From assembly GCA_934376945.1 (NCBI GenBank), contig CAKRPI010000034.1, positions 1-20,834 on the forward strand: 20,834 bases of DNA. The letters are read 5' to 3'. This document shows, piece after piece, positions 14,083 to 20,777 of this stretch. The DNA comes from an uncultured Lachnospiraceae bacterium. Lineage in GTDB: Bacteria > Bacillota > Clostridia > Lachnospirales > Lachnospiraceae. Position 1 is the first letter of the stretch. The number at the start of each line of letters is the position of its first letter. Made by a program: the position numbers and the translations under genes. The notes under the pieces are model-generated. The model did no database searches, was not told where the DNA came from, and worked only from the letters and a program-made list of their open reading frames with translations.

Positions 14083-14958
14083 ATGAGCCATACACTTACA
14101 TCTGCTCCCTTACGCTCTGCCAAAGAATCTATCGAAGATATCGTTCTTCGTCATTCCGGACGCGGCATGAACATCCTTCAGCATTACCTGGACGCCCATT
14201 ATTGCCGTAACGCCGCACAGCAGATTCTTTCTCTTCCAAAAGGAACCATCCTGCTCACAACCGGCTTTTACGTTGCCGGACACGCAGAAACAGACGGTCC
14301 GCTTGGCACCATCGCTCTTGCAAAAGCGCTTAAACAGCTGGGCTATACACCAGTCATCATTACAGATCTTATCTGCAACGGACTATTTGAACCGGAAAAT
14401 CTGACAGTCGAATATGTTTCTTTTGAAGCCGATGAAAAAGAGTATTCCGTGCTGCTTCAAAAATATGCTCCGGTCTGCCTGATTTCCATTGAACGTTGTG
14501 GACATAACCTGGAAAATGACTATGCAAACATGCGCGGAATCAGTATTGCAGCCCAAACTGCTTCCATTGACAAGATGTTTGAACTCGCTTTGGCTTCTTC
14601 TATCCTCACGATCGGAATCGGTGACGGTGGCAATGAGATCGGCATGGGAAATTTAAAAGATGTGATCTCGGAAAAGCTCTCTCTTGTTCCATGCACTGTT
14701 TCGGTCAATACTCTGATCATTGCCACTACCTCAAACTGGGGTGCTTATGCCCTTGTGGCATACCTTGCTCTTCTGACACAGTCAGACCTCTTCCCTACAT
14801 ACAAAACAATCGCAGACTGCCTCACCCGTATTGTATCAATGGGGTGTGTTGACGGCGTCACAAAAAAGCCGGAAAACAGTGTTGACGGATTCCCATCGAA
14901 TGTGGAACAGGAAATCGTAGAAGCACTCCTGTATGTATCTTCCATCGGTGTAGCATAA
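14083..14958 (+). CDS. DUF4392 (PF14336) protein, D-glutamate cyclase C-domain homologue
   Basis: Cytosolic protein of 291 residues matching the C-terminal domain of animal D-glutamate cyclase (DGLUCY), as a free-standing protein. Landmarks are LLTTGFYVAGHAETDGPLG (about 61-79), SIERCGHNLENDYANMRG (about 135-152) and the Gly-rich IGIGDGGNEIGMGNL (about 178-192). The family is named for D-glutamate to 5-oxo-D-proline + H2O. The ATG at 14083 follows CAGGAGGT. It ends the operon and is followed by a terminator. The 72-nt gap after pxpA is the longest in the operon, but no promoter or terminator was seen in it. Together with the PF07286 gene it gives both halves of the cyclase. The assignment to a reaction rests on the animal enzyme and is inference for this protein. 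Confidence 0.85.
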   Translation: MSHTLTSAPLRSAKESIEDIVLRHSGRGMNILQHYLDAHYCRNAAQQILSLPKGTILLTTGFYVAGHAETDGPLGTIALAKALKQLGYTPVIITDLICNGLFEPENLTVEYVSFEADEKEYSVLLQKYAPVCLISIERCGHNLENDYANMRGISIAAQTASIDKMFELALASSILTIGIGDGGNEIGMGNLKDVISEKLSLVPCTVSVNTLIIATTSNWGAYALVAYLALLTQSDLFPTYKTIADCLTRIVSMGCVDGVTKKPENSVDGFPSNVEQEIVEALLYVSSIGVA

Positions 14959-15029
14959 ACACATCGCAATTTTCATACCTGTCGTAAACAACAATCACCG
15001 CGAAGATCTGATACGTTACCATCTAAAAA

Positions 15030-15060
15030 GGGATCGCACGTTCTGCGATCCCTCCTTTTC
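15030..15060. terminator. Bidirectional terminator between the pxp operon and the spore gene
   Basis: A perfect 9-bp stem, GGGATCGCA/TGCGATCCC (15030-15038 with 15044-15052), with loop CGTTC. CTCCTTTTCTTTT follows on the plus strand and TTTTT on the minus strand, so it can end both converging transcripts. Confidence 0.9.
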
Positions 15061-15077
15061 TTTTGTATCTATCCCGG

Positions 15078-15350
15078 TTACTGCTGCATACCTGAATTCA
15101 TCATCTGGCTGCTTCCGCCCATCTGACTCATGCCGCCCATCTGGCCATTTCCGGACATCTGGCGTTCCTGGTTTTCAATCATTTTTTTCACCATATAACC
15201 GCCTACAGATCCATTCTGTTTCGATGTCAGATTTCCATTGTACCCATCAGAGAGCGGTACACCAAGCTCGCTTGCTACCTCAAACTTAAAACGATCCAGT
15301 GCGCTTTTCGCCTCCGGTACTGCTGCTGTGTTGGATGAACGATTTGTCAT
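15078..15350 (-). CDS. Alpha/beta-type small acid-soluble spore protein with Met/Gly/Gln tail
   Basis: DNA-coating spore protein of 90 residues. It contains the two family blocks: KFEVASELGVPL (about 22-33), including the germination-protease site between Glu24 and Val25, and NGNLTSKQNGSVGGYMVKKMI (about 38-58). These proteins bind spore-core DNA, shift it towards an A-like form and protect it from UV. Residues from about 61 to 90 form an added tail of Gln, Met, Gly and Ser with repeats of QMGG and SQM, longer than in typical members. AAAGGAGGCG precedes the ATG. A sigma-G-like promoter lies upstream, fitting forespore expression. It faces the end of the pxp operon. Confidence 0.92.
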   Translation of the reverse strand: MTNRSSNTAAVPEAKSALDRFKFEVASELGVPLSDGYNGNLTSKQNGSVGGYMVKKMIENQERQMSGNGQMGGMSQMGGSSQMMNSGMQQ

Positions 15351-15424
15351 AGTAAAACGCCTCCTTTGTTTTCTTTTCTTGTTTTTATCGTTTGGATGGT
15401 TTTACAGCTTTTCTGCTGCATTCC

Positions 15425-15453
15425 TAGTATGCGCACGATCAAAATAAATAAAC
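15425..15453 (-). promoter_or_regulatory. Candidate sigma-G promoter of the spore protein gene
   Basis: Minus strand: a -10 CATACTA (15425-15431), a perfect match to the sigma-G/F type, a 17-bp spacer and a -35 GTTTA (15449-15453; consensus GHATR, one mismatch). The leader would be about 68 nt. Confidence 0.6.
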
Positions 15454-15515
15454 TGGAAATTTCTGCTTATGGCAAAACTATAACTTGCATTCTTTTATGG
15501 TTTTGCTATAGAATC

Positions 15516-15553
15516 GCTGTATATCCCCGCGAAGTGCTTATACAGCATTTTTT
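15516..15553 (+). terminator. Terminator-like hairpin upstream of mgsA
   Basis: GCTGTATA (15516-15523) and TATACAGC (15539-15546) pair over 8 bp and are followed by ATTTTTT. The upstream gene is on the opposite strand, so no plus-strand gene needs it. It may insulate mgsA from antisense transcription of the spore gene region or end a short RNA starting near a TTGCAT-16-TATAGA sequence at 15485-15512. Confidence 0.6.
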
Positions 15554-15589
15554 CTAAAAAACCGAAAATAATAATTGATTTTTTAGAAA
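15551..15589. promoter_or_regulatory. 11-bp inverted repeat over the mgsA -35 region
   Basis: TTTCTAAAAAA (15551-15561) and TTTTTTAGAAA (15579-15589) are perfect inverted copies separated by 17 nt. The right arm overlaps the -35 box and the spacer of the mgsA promoter, as a repressor operator would. It is AT-rich, which weakens the case. Confidence 0.45.
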
Positions 15590-15602
15590 GTTTTGCTATA
15601 AT
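15575..15602 (+). promoter_or_regulatory. Promoter of mgsA
   Basis: TTGATT (15575-15580), a 16-bp spacer and a perfect TATAAT (15597-15602) with extended -10 TGC. Start of transcription near 15609, leader about 34 nt. The 8-mer TTGCTATA appears three times nearby (15503, 15593, 15607). Confidence 0.7.
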
Positions 15603-15642
15603 AGAATTGCTATAGTAGGAACTTAGAAAGGTTGGTAGGAGG

Positions 15643-16053
15643 ATGAACATCGGTTTTATCGCACATAACAGCAAAAAAATCCTGATGGAGAATTTTTGTC
15701 TCGCTTATAAATATATCTTATCAAAGCACAATTTATACGCAACAGGAATTACAGGCAGACGAATTGAAGAAGTTACAAACCTTCATGTATACAAGTTTCT
15801 TCCGGGCAGCGTCGGTGGAGATAAGCAGTTCATGGATATGATCGAGCGAAACTGCATGGATATGGTAATTTTCTTTTATAACCCGCTGATTACCAGTCCA
15901 AATACCGCTGATATTTATGCAATTTCACGCTGCTGTGACCAGTACAACATTCCAATGGCAACAAATATCGCCACAGCAGAATCCCTGATTCTCGGACTTT
16001 CCCGTGGTGATCTTGACTGGCGCCTGAATATTCGTTCAAAAGATATGGATTAA
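15643..16053 (+). CDS. mgsA: Methylglyoxal synthase-like protein with variant active site
   Basis: Protein of 136 residues of the methylglyoxal synthase fold (dihydroxyacetone phosphate to methylglyoxal + phosphate, a bypass of lower glycolysis). Conserved parts are IAHNSKK (residues 6-12), YATGITGRRIEEVT (32-45), LPGSVGGDKQ (53-62), VIFFYNP (75-81) and YNIPMATNIATAESLI. Aligned by eye to E. coli MgsA, His19 and the catalytic Asp71 and Asp101 are kept (His8, Asp60, Asp90), but Asp20, Asp91 and His98 are replaced by Asn9, Asn80 and Asn87, and Thr47 of the phosphate site is Ile36. Thus activity may be altered. AGAAAGG lies upstream of the ATG. It is a single-gene transcript with its own promoter and terminators. 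Confidence 0.8.
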   Translation: MNIGFIAHNSKKILMENFCLAYKYILSKHNLYATGITGRRIEEVTNLHVYKFLPGSVGGDKQFMDMIERNCMDMVIFFYNPLITSPNTADIYAISRCCDQYNIPMATNIATAESLILGLSRGDLDWRLNIRSKDMD

Positions 16054-16071
16054 AAAGATATTGCTTAAGAT

Positions 16072-16090
16072 AAGATCTGTTGATCTTTTT
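16072..16090 (+). terminator. Short terminator after mgsA
   Basis: AAGATC/GATCTT stem of 6 bp with loop TGTT, followed by TTT, 18 nt after the mgsA stop. It is weak alone and is backed by the larger hairpin that follows. Confidence 0.45.
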
Positions 16091-16163
16091 AAAAAAATCC
16101 CTGACAGAATTGATCCGCTGCATTTATTTGATGCATACAGCTATTTTCTATCAGGGATTTTTT
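16091..16163. terminator. Bidirectional terminator between mgsA and the DUF6465 gene
   Basis: AAAATCCCTGA (from about 16093) pairs with TCAGGGATTTT (to about 16161). An inner hairpin TGCAT/ATGCA lies within the 47-nt loop. T-runs occur on both strands, so it can serve both converging genes. Nothing else was seen between 16164 and the DUF6465 stop. Confidence 0.75.
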
Positions 16164-16239
16164 GTTGTCTCTTACTTATTTAATTTACTTACTTTTTTTA
16201 TCTGCTGCTTACACTTCGCACTCTTATTACAGAGAATCC

Positions 16240-16662
16240 TTACATATCAATGCTTCCTGTTACTTCCTCATTGATTACGTAGTAAGCCTTGTTCTCTTCC
16301 GGCTTAAGATACAGTGTTACACTCTTCATGTCGCCAACTTTATGTTTCAGCTCTTTTGTCCAGATATCTTTTACCTGTTTCATCAGGTCTTCCTTATTGA
16401 TTTCTTTTCCAAGATACTGAAGATATACTGTCTCAGAAACGGCTTTCTTTGCGGCTATTGTTCTTTTCTTTGCCGGTGCCTGCTCTGCCGCTCCCTCTGC
16501 TGCCTTTACCACTTCTTCTTTTACTTTTCCAGCCTGAGCTGCCGCTGCTTTCACCGTCTCAGTTGCTGCTTCTGCTACTTTTTCTACTGTCTTTACAGCT
16601 GCCTCTGCAGTTTTTGCCGCTTTTGTCTTTGCTGTGGTTTTCGTATCTGTTGCTTTTCTCAT
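16240..16662 (-). CDS. DUF6465 family protein with Ala/Lys-rich N-terminus
   Basis: Protein of about 140 residues, unknown function, a family seen in Lachnospiraceae. Residues 1-75 are low in complexity, rich in Ala, Lys, Thr and Glu with KxxEAA-type repeats, resembling histone-H1-like or phasin-like tails and likely helical. Residues about 76-140 (VSETVYLQYLGKEINKEDLMKQVKDIWTKEL to the C-terminus) form the compact conserved part. The ATG at 16662 is chosen because AGGAGG precedes it by 9 nt; an ATG at 16680 would place that site inside the coding region. No signal peptide. DNA binding is conceivable from the basic repeats but is not shown. Confidence 0.82.
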   Translation of the reverse strand: MRKATDTKTTAKTKAAKTAEAAVKTVEKVAEAATETVKAAAAQAGKVKEEVVKAAEGAAEQAPAKKRTIAAKKAVSETVYLQYLGKEINKEDLMKQVKDIWTKELKHKVGDMKSVTLYLKPEENKAYYVINEEVTGSIDM

Positions 16663-16719
16663 AATATACTTCCTCCTCATAATTCTGCTTTCCAGTCGTA
16701 CCTAAATTATGTCAAATGA

Positions 16720-16748
16720 ATCATATAACAATTCCGCAGACATTGCAA
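16720..16748 (-). promoter_or_regulatory. Promoter of the DUF6465 gene
   Basis: Minus strand: TTGCAA (16743-16748), a 17-bp spacer and TATGAT (16720-16725). The leader is about 50 nt. No clear terminator for recG was found between 16749 and 16840, so recG transcripts may read into this gene. Confidence 0.65.
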
Positions 16749-16840
16749 GCCAAAAATTCCCTGTAAAATCAACGTTTTCGGTATATTATGCATAACGCAG
16801 ACGGCATGCTTTTTCTGTTTTTCTGCAAATAGTGACAATT

Positions 16841-18901
16841 TCACAGACTGATCCGGCCTTTTTGACGCATCAAAAGACGCTCATAGCGCCTGCGCAATGA
16901 TTCATTTTCTTCTTTTTTCAGACCAGGATCCTCCTGCATCAGTTTTCCGATCGCCTCATTCGCCTGCTGCAACAGATTCGCATCTGAATAAATATCAGCC
17001 AATGCAAAGTCGAGCATACCGCTTTGGCGAACCCCAAAAAGATCTCCCGGACCACGCAACTGCATATCACGGTTTGCAATCTCAAATCCATCGTTTGACT
17101 TGCACAGAATATCCAGCCGCTCACGAATCTGCTTTCCATCCAGCTTATGCAGGAAAATACAGTAGGACTGTGCGCACCCGCGGCCCACGCGGCCTCGCAG
17201 CTGATGCAGCTGAGCAAGTCCGAAGCGCTCTGAATTTTCTACCATCATCACAGTCGCATTCGGCACATTGACACCAACCTCAATGACAGTTGTTGAAACG
17301 AGCACCTGGATCTCATTTGCCAGAAACCGTTCCATAATCTCATTTTTTTCCTTCGGCTTCATTTTTCCGTGCAGATATTCAATACAAAAAGACGGTGGCA
17401 ATTCTGTACGAAGCACTTCTGTATACTCCACTACATTTTCTGCATCCATTGCTTCGCTCTCTTCTACCATCGGACAGATCACGTAGGCCTGATGCCCGGC
17501 CTCTACCTCTTTCCGGATGAATTCATAAGCTTTTTTCCGATAGGAAACATCCACCACGCAGTTGCGGATTGGAAGACGATTGGCAGGCATTTCATTAATT
17601 ACAGAAATATCCAGATCTCCATATAAAATTACAGCCAGCGTTCGCGGAATCGGAGTTGCACTCATAACAATGGTATGCGGAAACTCTCCTTTTTCAGATA
17701 GTGTTTCTCTCTGTCTCACACCAAACCGGTGCTGCTCATCTGTGATAACAAGTGCAAGCGAATGATAATTCACTTTTTCCTGGATCAGCGCATGTGTTCC
17801 GATAATTACACATGCTTCTCCGGATTCAATTTTAGCATATGCTTCTCTCTTTTGTTTTGCCGTCATCGAACCCGTCAGCAATACTGCTTTAAAAGGAAAT
17901 TCGTTTTTTGCCATCAATTCCCGGAACGATGCATAATGCTGCCTTGCAAGCACCTCAGTCGGTACCATCAGCGCACTCTGCAGACCGTTTGCCGCCGTCA
18001 TTACCATTGCCAGAATTGAAATGATCGTTTTCCCGGATCCGACATCTCCCTGGATCAGACGTGCCATCACCGTATTATGCTGCAGTTCTTCCTGAATTGT
18101 CTCCCAGACCCGCATCTGTGCGCCTGTCAGCGTATACGAAAGACCCTGGATCAGTTTTTCTGTCTCCGGTACAGCATGGATCTGAAACCGATTCTGTTCT
18201 TTCTGGCGGGCATCTCTCAGTCCGCGCAGCTGCAGGAGGAAGAAAAAAAACTCATCAAAGACCAGGCGCTTTCTCGCCTCTCTCAGGCTCTCTTCACTTT
18301 TCGGAAAATGGATCTGCTCCAAAGAGAAATTGTATTCTGCCAGCTCATACTTTCTTCGGATTGCCTCCGGCAGATGCTCCGCGAGCAAACCGCGATACTC
18401 CAGAACCTGATGAATCGCTTTTGTGACCATCTGATTCGTCATTCCCTTCACAAGTGTATAGACCGGCAGCATTGTCCCAAGCACCGCCTGGTACTGTTCC
18501 GGTTTAAAAACTGTCGGCTGCTCCAGGATCAGACGGTCTCCTTTCGCTTTAATTCTTCCCCTGAAAATATAAGGAACTCCGCTCCGAAGAGAATTTTTGA
18601 GATAAGGCATATTAAACCAGCTGACAAGAATTCCCTCCATTCCGTCACCAAACAGCCCGGAAGTAATCGATAAGCCTCTCATATACCGCGTCTGCAAAGG
18701 CGCAGATAGCCGTCCGAATACCGCCACATACATTCCTTCTTTCAGTTCAGCAACCGGGATTGGCTCCTCATATCGCTCATATTCGCGCGGATAGTAGTGA
18801 ACCAGATCCTCCAGGCTCTCGATCCCCGCCCTCTCGAAGATCTGCCTTGTCTTTTCCCCGATTCCTTTTAAGGAATCAATTGGCGCATCCAGATTGATCA
18901 T
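16841..18901 (-). CDS. recG: ATP-dependent DNA helicase RecG
   Basis: Branch-migration helicase of about 686 residues, full length, which remodels stalled forks and Holliday junctions. The N-terminal wedge/OB region covers roughly 1-240 (IDSLKGIGEKTRQIFERAGI at 6-25, an HhH-like start). Walker A LIQGDVGSGKT (about 283-293), the DEQH box ITDEQHRFGVRQRE (about 386-399), motif III MSATPIPRTLA, VGVNVPNATVMMVENSERFGLAQLHQLRGRVGRG (motifs V-VI) and the C-terminal RDMQLRGPGDLFG are intact. The start is placed at 18901 (MINLDAPIDSLKG); the 32 codons further upstream are not family-like. It follows fakA after a terminator. In many Clostridia rsmD comes next; here it does not. Confidence 0.96.
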   Translation of the reverse strand: MINLDAPIDSLKGIGEKTRQIFERAGIESLEDLVHYYPREYERYEEPIPVAELKEGMYVAVFGRLSAPLQTRYMRGLSITSGLFGDGMEGILVSWFNMPYLKNSLRSGVPYIFRGRIKAKGDRLILEQPTVFKPEQYQAVLGTMLPVYTLVKGMTNQMVTKAIHQVLEYRGLLAEHLPEAIRRKYELAEYNFSLEQIHFPKSEESLREARKRLVFDEFFFFLLQLRGLRDARQKEQNRFQIHAVPETEKLIQGLSYTLTGAQMRVWETIQEELQHNTVMARLIQGDVGSGKTIISILAMVMTAANGLQSALMVPTEVLARQHYASFRELMAKNEFPFKAVLLTGSMTAKQKREAYAKIESGEACVIIGTHALIQEKVNYHSLALVITDEQHRFGVRQRETLSEKGEFPHTIVMSATPIPRTLAVILYGDLDISVINEMPANRLPIRNCVVDVSYRKKAYEFIRKEVEAGHQAYVICPMVEESEAMDAENVVEYTEVLRTELPPSFCIEYLHGKMKPKEKNEIMERFLANEIQVLVSTTVIEVGVNVPNATVMMVENSERFGLAQLHQLRGRVGRGCAQSYCIFLHKLDGKQIRERLDILCKSNDGFEIANRDMQLRGPGDLFGVRQSGMLDFALADIYSDANLLQQANEAIGKLMQEDPGLKKEENESLRRRYERLLMRQKGRISL

Positions 18902-19011
18902 TCTTTTTTCATTTCCTTTCCCATCGTTTTCTATTATTTTCTGCCATTTCCAATCATTTCCTATCTTCCGATTATCTGCACAGTCTGTCCAACGCAATTA
19001 TCTGACCTCAT

Positions 19012-19051
19012 CAAAAATACCCCCGGCCTTCCTTTTCGGAAAAACCGGGGG
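19012..19051 (-). terminator. Terminator after fakA
   Basis: Minus strand: CCCCCGG/CCGGGGG (19045-19051 with 19020-19026) with an inner TTCC/GGAA pair, followed by TATTTTTG. Strong GC stem. It partly separates fakA from recG, for which no convincing own promoter was seen in 18902-19011. Confidence 0.85.
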
Positions 19052-19074
19052 CACAACAGCTCTGCTCTTTTGCC

Positions 19075-20763
19075 TTATTCTACACTGATGATGTAATAGT
19101 AAATTGGCTGTCCACCATAATTTAACTCTACATCACAATCCGGATATTCCTTCGCAAGACGCTCATGAAGTGCTTCTGCCTCTTCCTCTTTCATATCCTC
19201 ACCATAATAAATGCTGATCAGCTCTGATTCCTCGTCTACCATCAACGCCACTGTCTCACACGCTACCGGATCAATTTCCTTTCCGACTGCAAGAATTGCG
19301 TGATCACCGACGCCCATAATATCGCCTGCCTGAATCACCTTATCATCAATATGCGTATCTCTTACCGCATAGGTCAGCTGGCCAGTCTTCACACGACTGA
19401 TTTCTTCTTCCATCGCCTGCATATTCTCTTCCGGTGTCTTTTCCGGAACATAGTTAATCACAGCCGTGATTCCCTGCGGAACCGTCTTTGTCGGTACAAC
19501 AATTATTTTCTTATCCTCTGTCAGATCACGTGCCTGATTTGCAGCAAGAATAATATTCTTGTTATTCGGGAAAATAAAAATCGTATCTGCATTCACCTTT
19601 TCAATTGCATTGAGCATATCTTCTGTACTCGGATTCATTGTCTGACCGCCTTCGATCAGATAATCCACACCGAGATCCCGGAAGATTTCTGCAATTCCCT
19701 CTCCGATTGAAACGGAAATAAAACCGACCGGCTTGCGCTCTTTTACTTTCTGCTCCGCCTTTTCCTCTGCTGCTTTCTTTTCCGCTTCCTTTTTTTCCGC
19801 TTCTTTAAACAGCTTCTCTTTATGCTCTTCACGCATATTGTCGATCTTCATACTGGTAAGAGAACCGTATGTCAGCGCCCGCTGAATGGCCAGCCCAGGA
19901 TCATTCGTATGCACGTGGACCTTTACAATGCCATCATCTGATACAACCACGATCGAATCTCCGATCGACTCAAGATACGCCTTAAAAGAAAGCTCCGTCT
20001 CATGTGTATATTCTTTTTCCAGCAAAATAATAAACTCAGTACAGTAACCGTACCGGATTTCCGCCGGAACCTCTGCTTCCGCCATCTGTGGTGCTGTGCC
20101 GATCTTTGAACCGTCTGCCTCAATCGTATAGTCTACTTCTTTTCCACAGAATGCATCATAAGCACCCTTCAGCACCTGAAGCAGTCCCTGTCCGCCGGAA
20201 TCCACAACGCCTGCCTCTTTCAGCACAGGAAGCATTTCCGGTGTCTGGTTCAGAACCTCTTCACTGCGGCAAACCACTTCCTTCAGCATGGTATCCAGAT
20301 CAATATCCGGATTCTCCTCCAGAAGCGCTACCGCTCTGTCTGCACCGCCACGCGCAACAGTAAGGATTGTTCCTTCCTTTGGCTTCATTACTGCCTTATA
20401 TGCCGTTTCTACGGCCTTTTGAAATGCAGAAGCAAGAATGACCACATCAATCTCTTTCTCTTTGCGGATGACCTTTGTAAATCCACGCAACAGCTGCGAA
20501 AGGATGACACCGGAATTTCCACGTGCGCCGCGCAGGGAACCGGAAGACACTGCCTTTGCAAATGTCTCCATAGTAATATTTTCAAGCCCGGCCACTTCTT
20601 TGGCCGCAGACATGATCGTCAGTGTCATATTAGTACCGGTATCGCCATCTGGTACCGGGAAAACATTTAGTTCATTAATCCATTCTTTTTTTGCTTCCAG
20701 ATTTTTCGCACCCGCAAGAAACATCCTTGCACATAAAGATGCATCAATCGTATTTCTTTTCAC
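19075..20763 (-). CDS. fakA: Fatty acid kinase catalytic subunit FakA (DAK2/DegV-like, YloV family)
   Basis: Cytosolic protein of 562 residues that phosphorylates fatty acids held by a FakB (DegV) protein, feeding acyl-phosphate into phospholipid synthesis. The DAK2 kinase domain (about 1-200) has VFPVPDGDTGTNM (about 35-47), the metal/ATP-binding motif, GARGNSGVILSQ (about 78-89) and VDSGGQGL (about 187-194). The middle domain has a VHVHTNDPG motif (about 282-290). After a Lys/Glu/Ala linker (about 315-343), the C-terminal DegV-like domain carries IEGGQTMNPSTEDML and IFPNNKNIILAA. It starts with GTG behind AAGGAGGAGC, which overlaps the stop of the Asp23/Gls24 gene, so the pair is coupled. 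No fakB lies in the window. Confidence 0.93.
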   Translation of the reverse strand: MKRNTIDASLCARMFLAGAKNLEAKKEWINELNVFPVPDGDTGTNMTLTIMSAAKEVAGLENITMETFAKAVSSGSLRGARGNSGVILSQLLRGFTKVIRKEKEIDVVILASAFQKAVETAYKAVMKPKEGTILTVARGGADRAVALLEENPDIDLDTMLKEVVCRSEEVLNQTPEMLPVLKEAGVVDSGGQGLLQVLKGAYDAFCGKEVDYTIEADGSKIGTAPQMAEAEVPAEIRYGYCTEFIILLEKEYTHETELSFKAYLESIGDSIVVVSDDGIVKVHVHTNDPGLAIQRALTYGSLTSMKIDNMREEHKEKLFKEAEKKEAEKKAAEEKAEQKVKERKPVGFISVSIGEGIAEIFRDLGVDYLIEGGQTMNPSTEDMLNAIEKVNADTIFIFPNNKNIILAANQARDLTEDKKIIVVPTKTVPQGITAVINYVPEKTPEENMQAMEEEISRVKTGQLTYAVRDTHIDDKVIQAGDIMGVGDHAILAVGKEIDPVACETVALMVDEESELISIYYGEDMKEEEAEALHERLAKEYPDCDVELNYGGQPIYYYIISVE

Positions 20764-20777
20764 TTGGCAGCTCCTCC

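Noticed and set aside
15485..15512. TTGCAT-16-TATAGA as a promoter giving a tiny RNA ended by the 15516-15553 hairpin
   Set aside because: The predicted start falls inside the first arm of the hairpin, so the stem would be cut. Left as a possibility only.
16162..16719. Cys/Leu/Phe-rich plus-strand frames
   Set aside because: These are mirror readings of the Ala/Lys repeats in the DUF6465 gene; the composition arises from the complementary strand.
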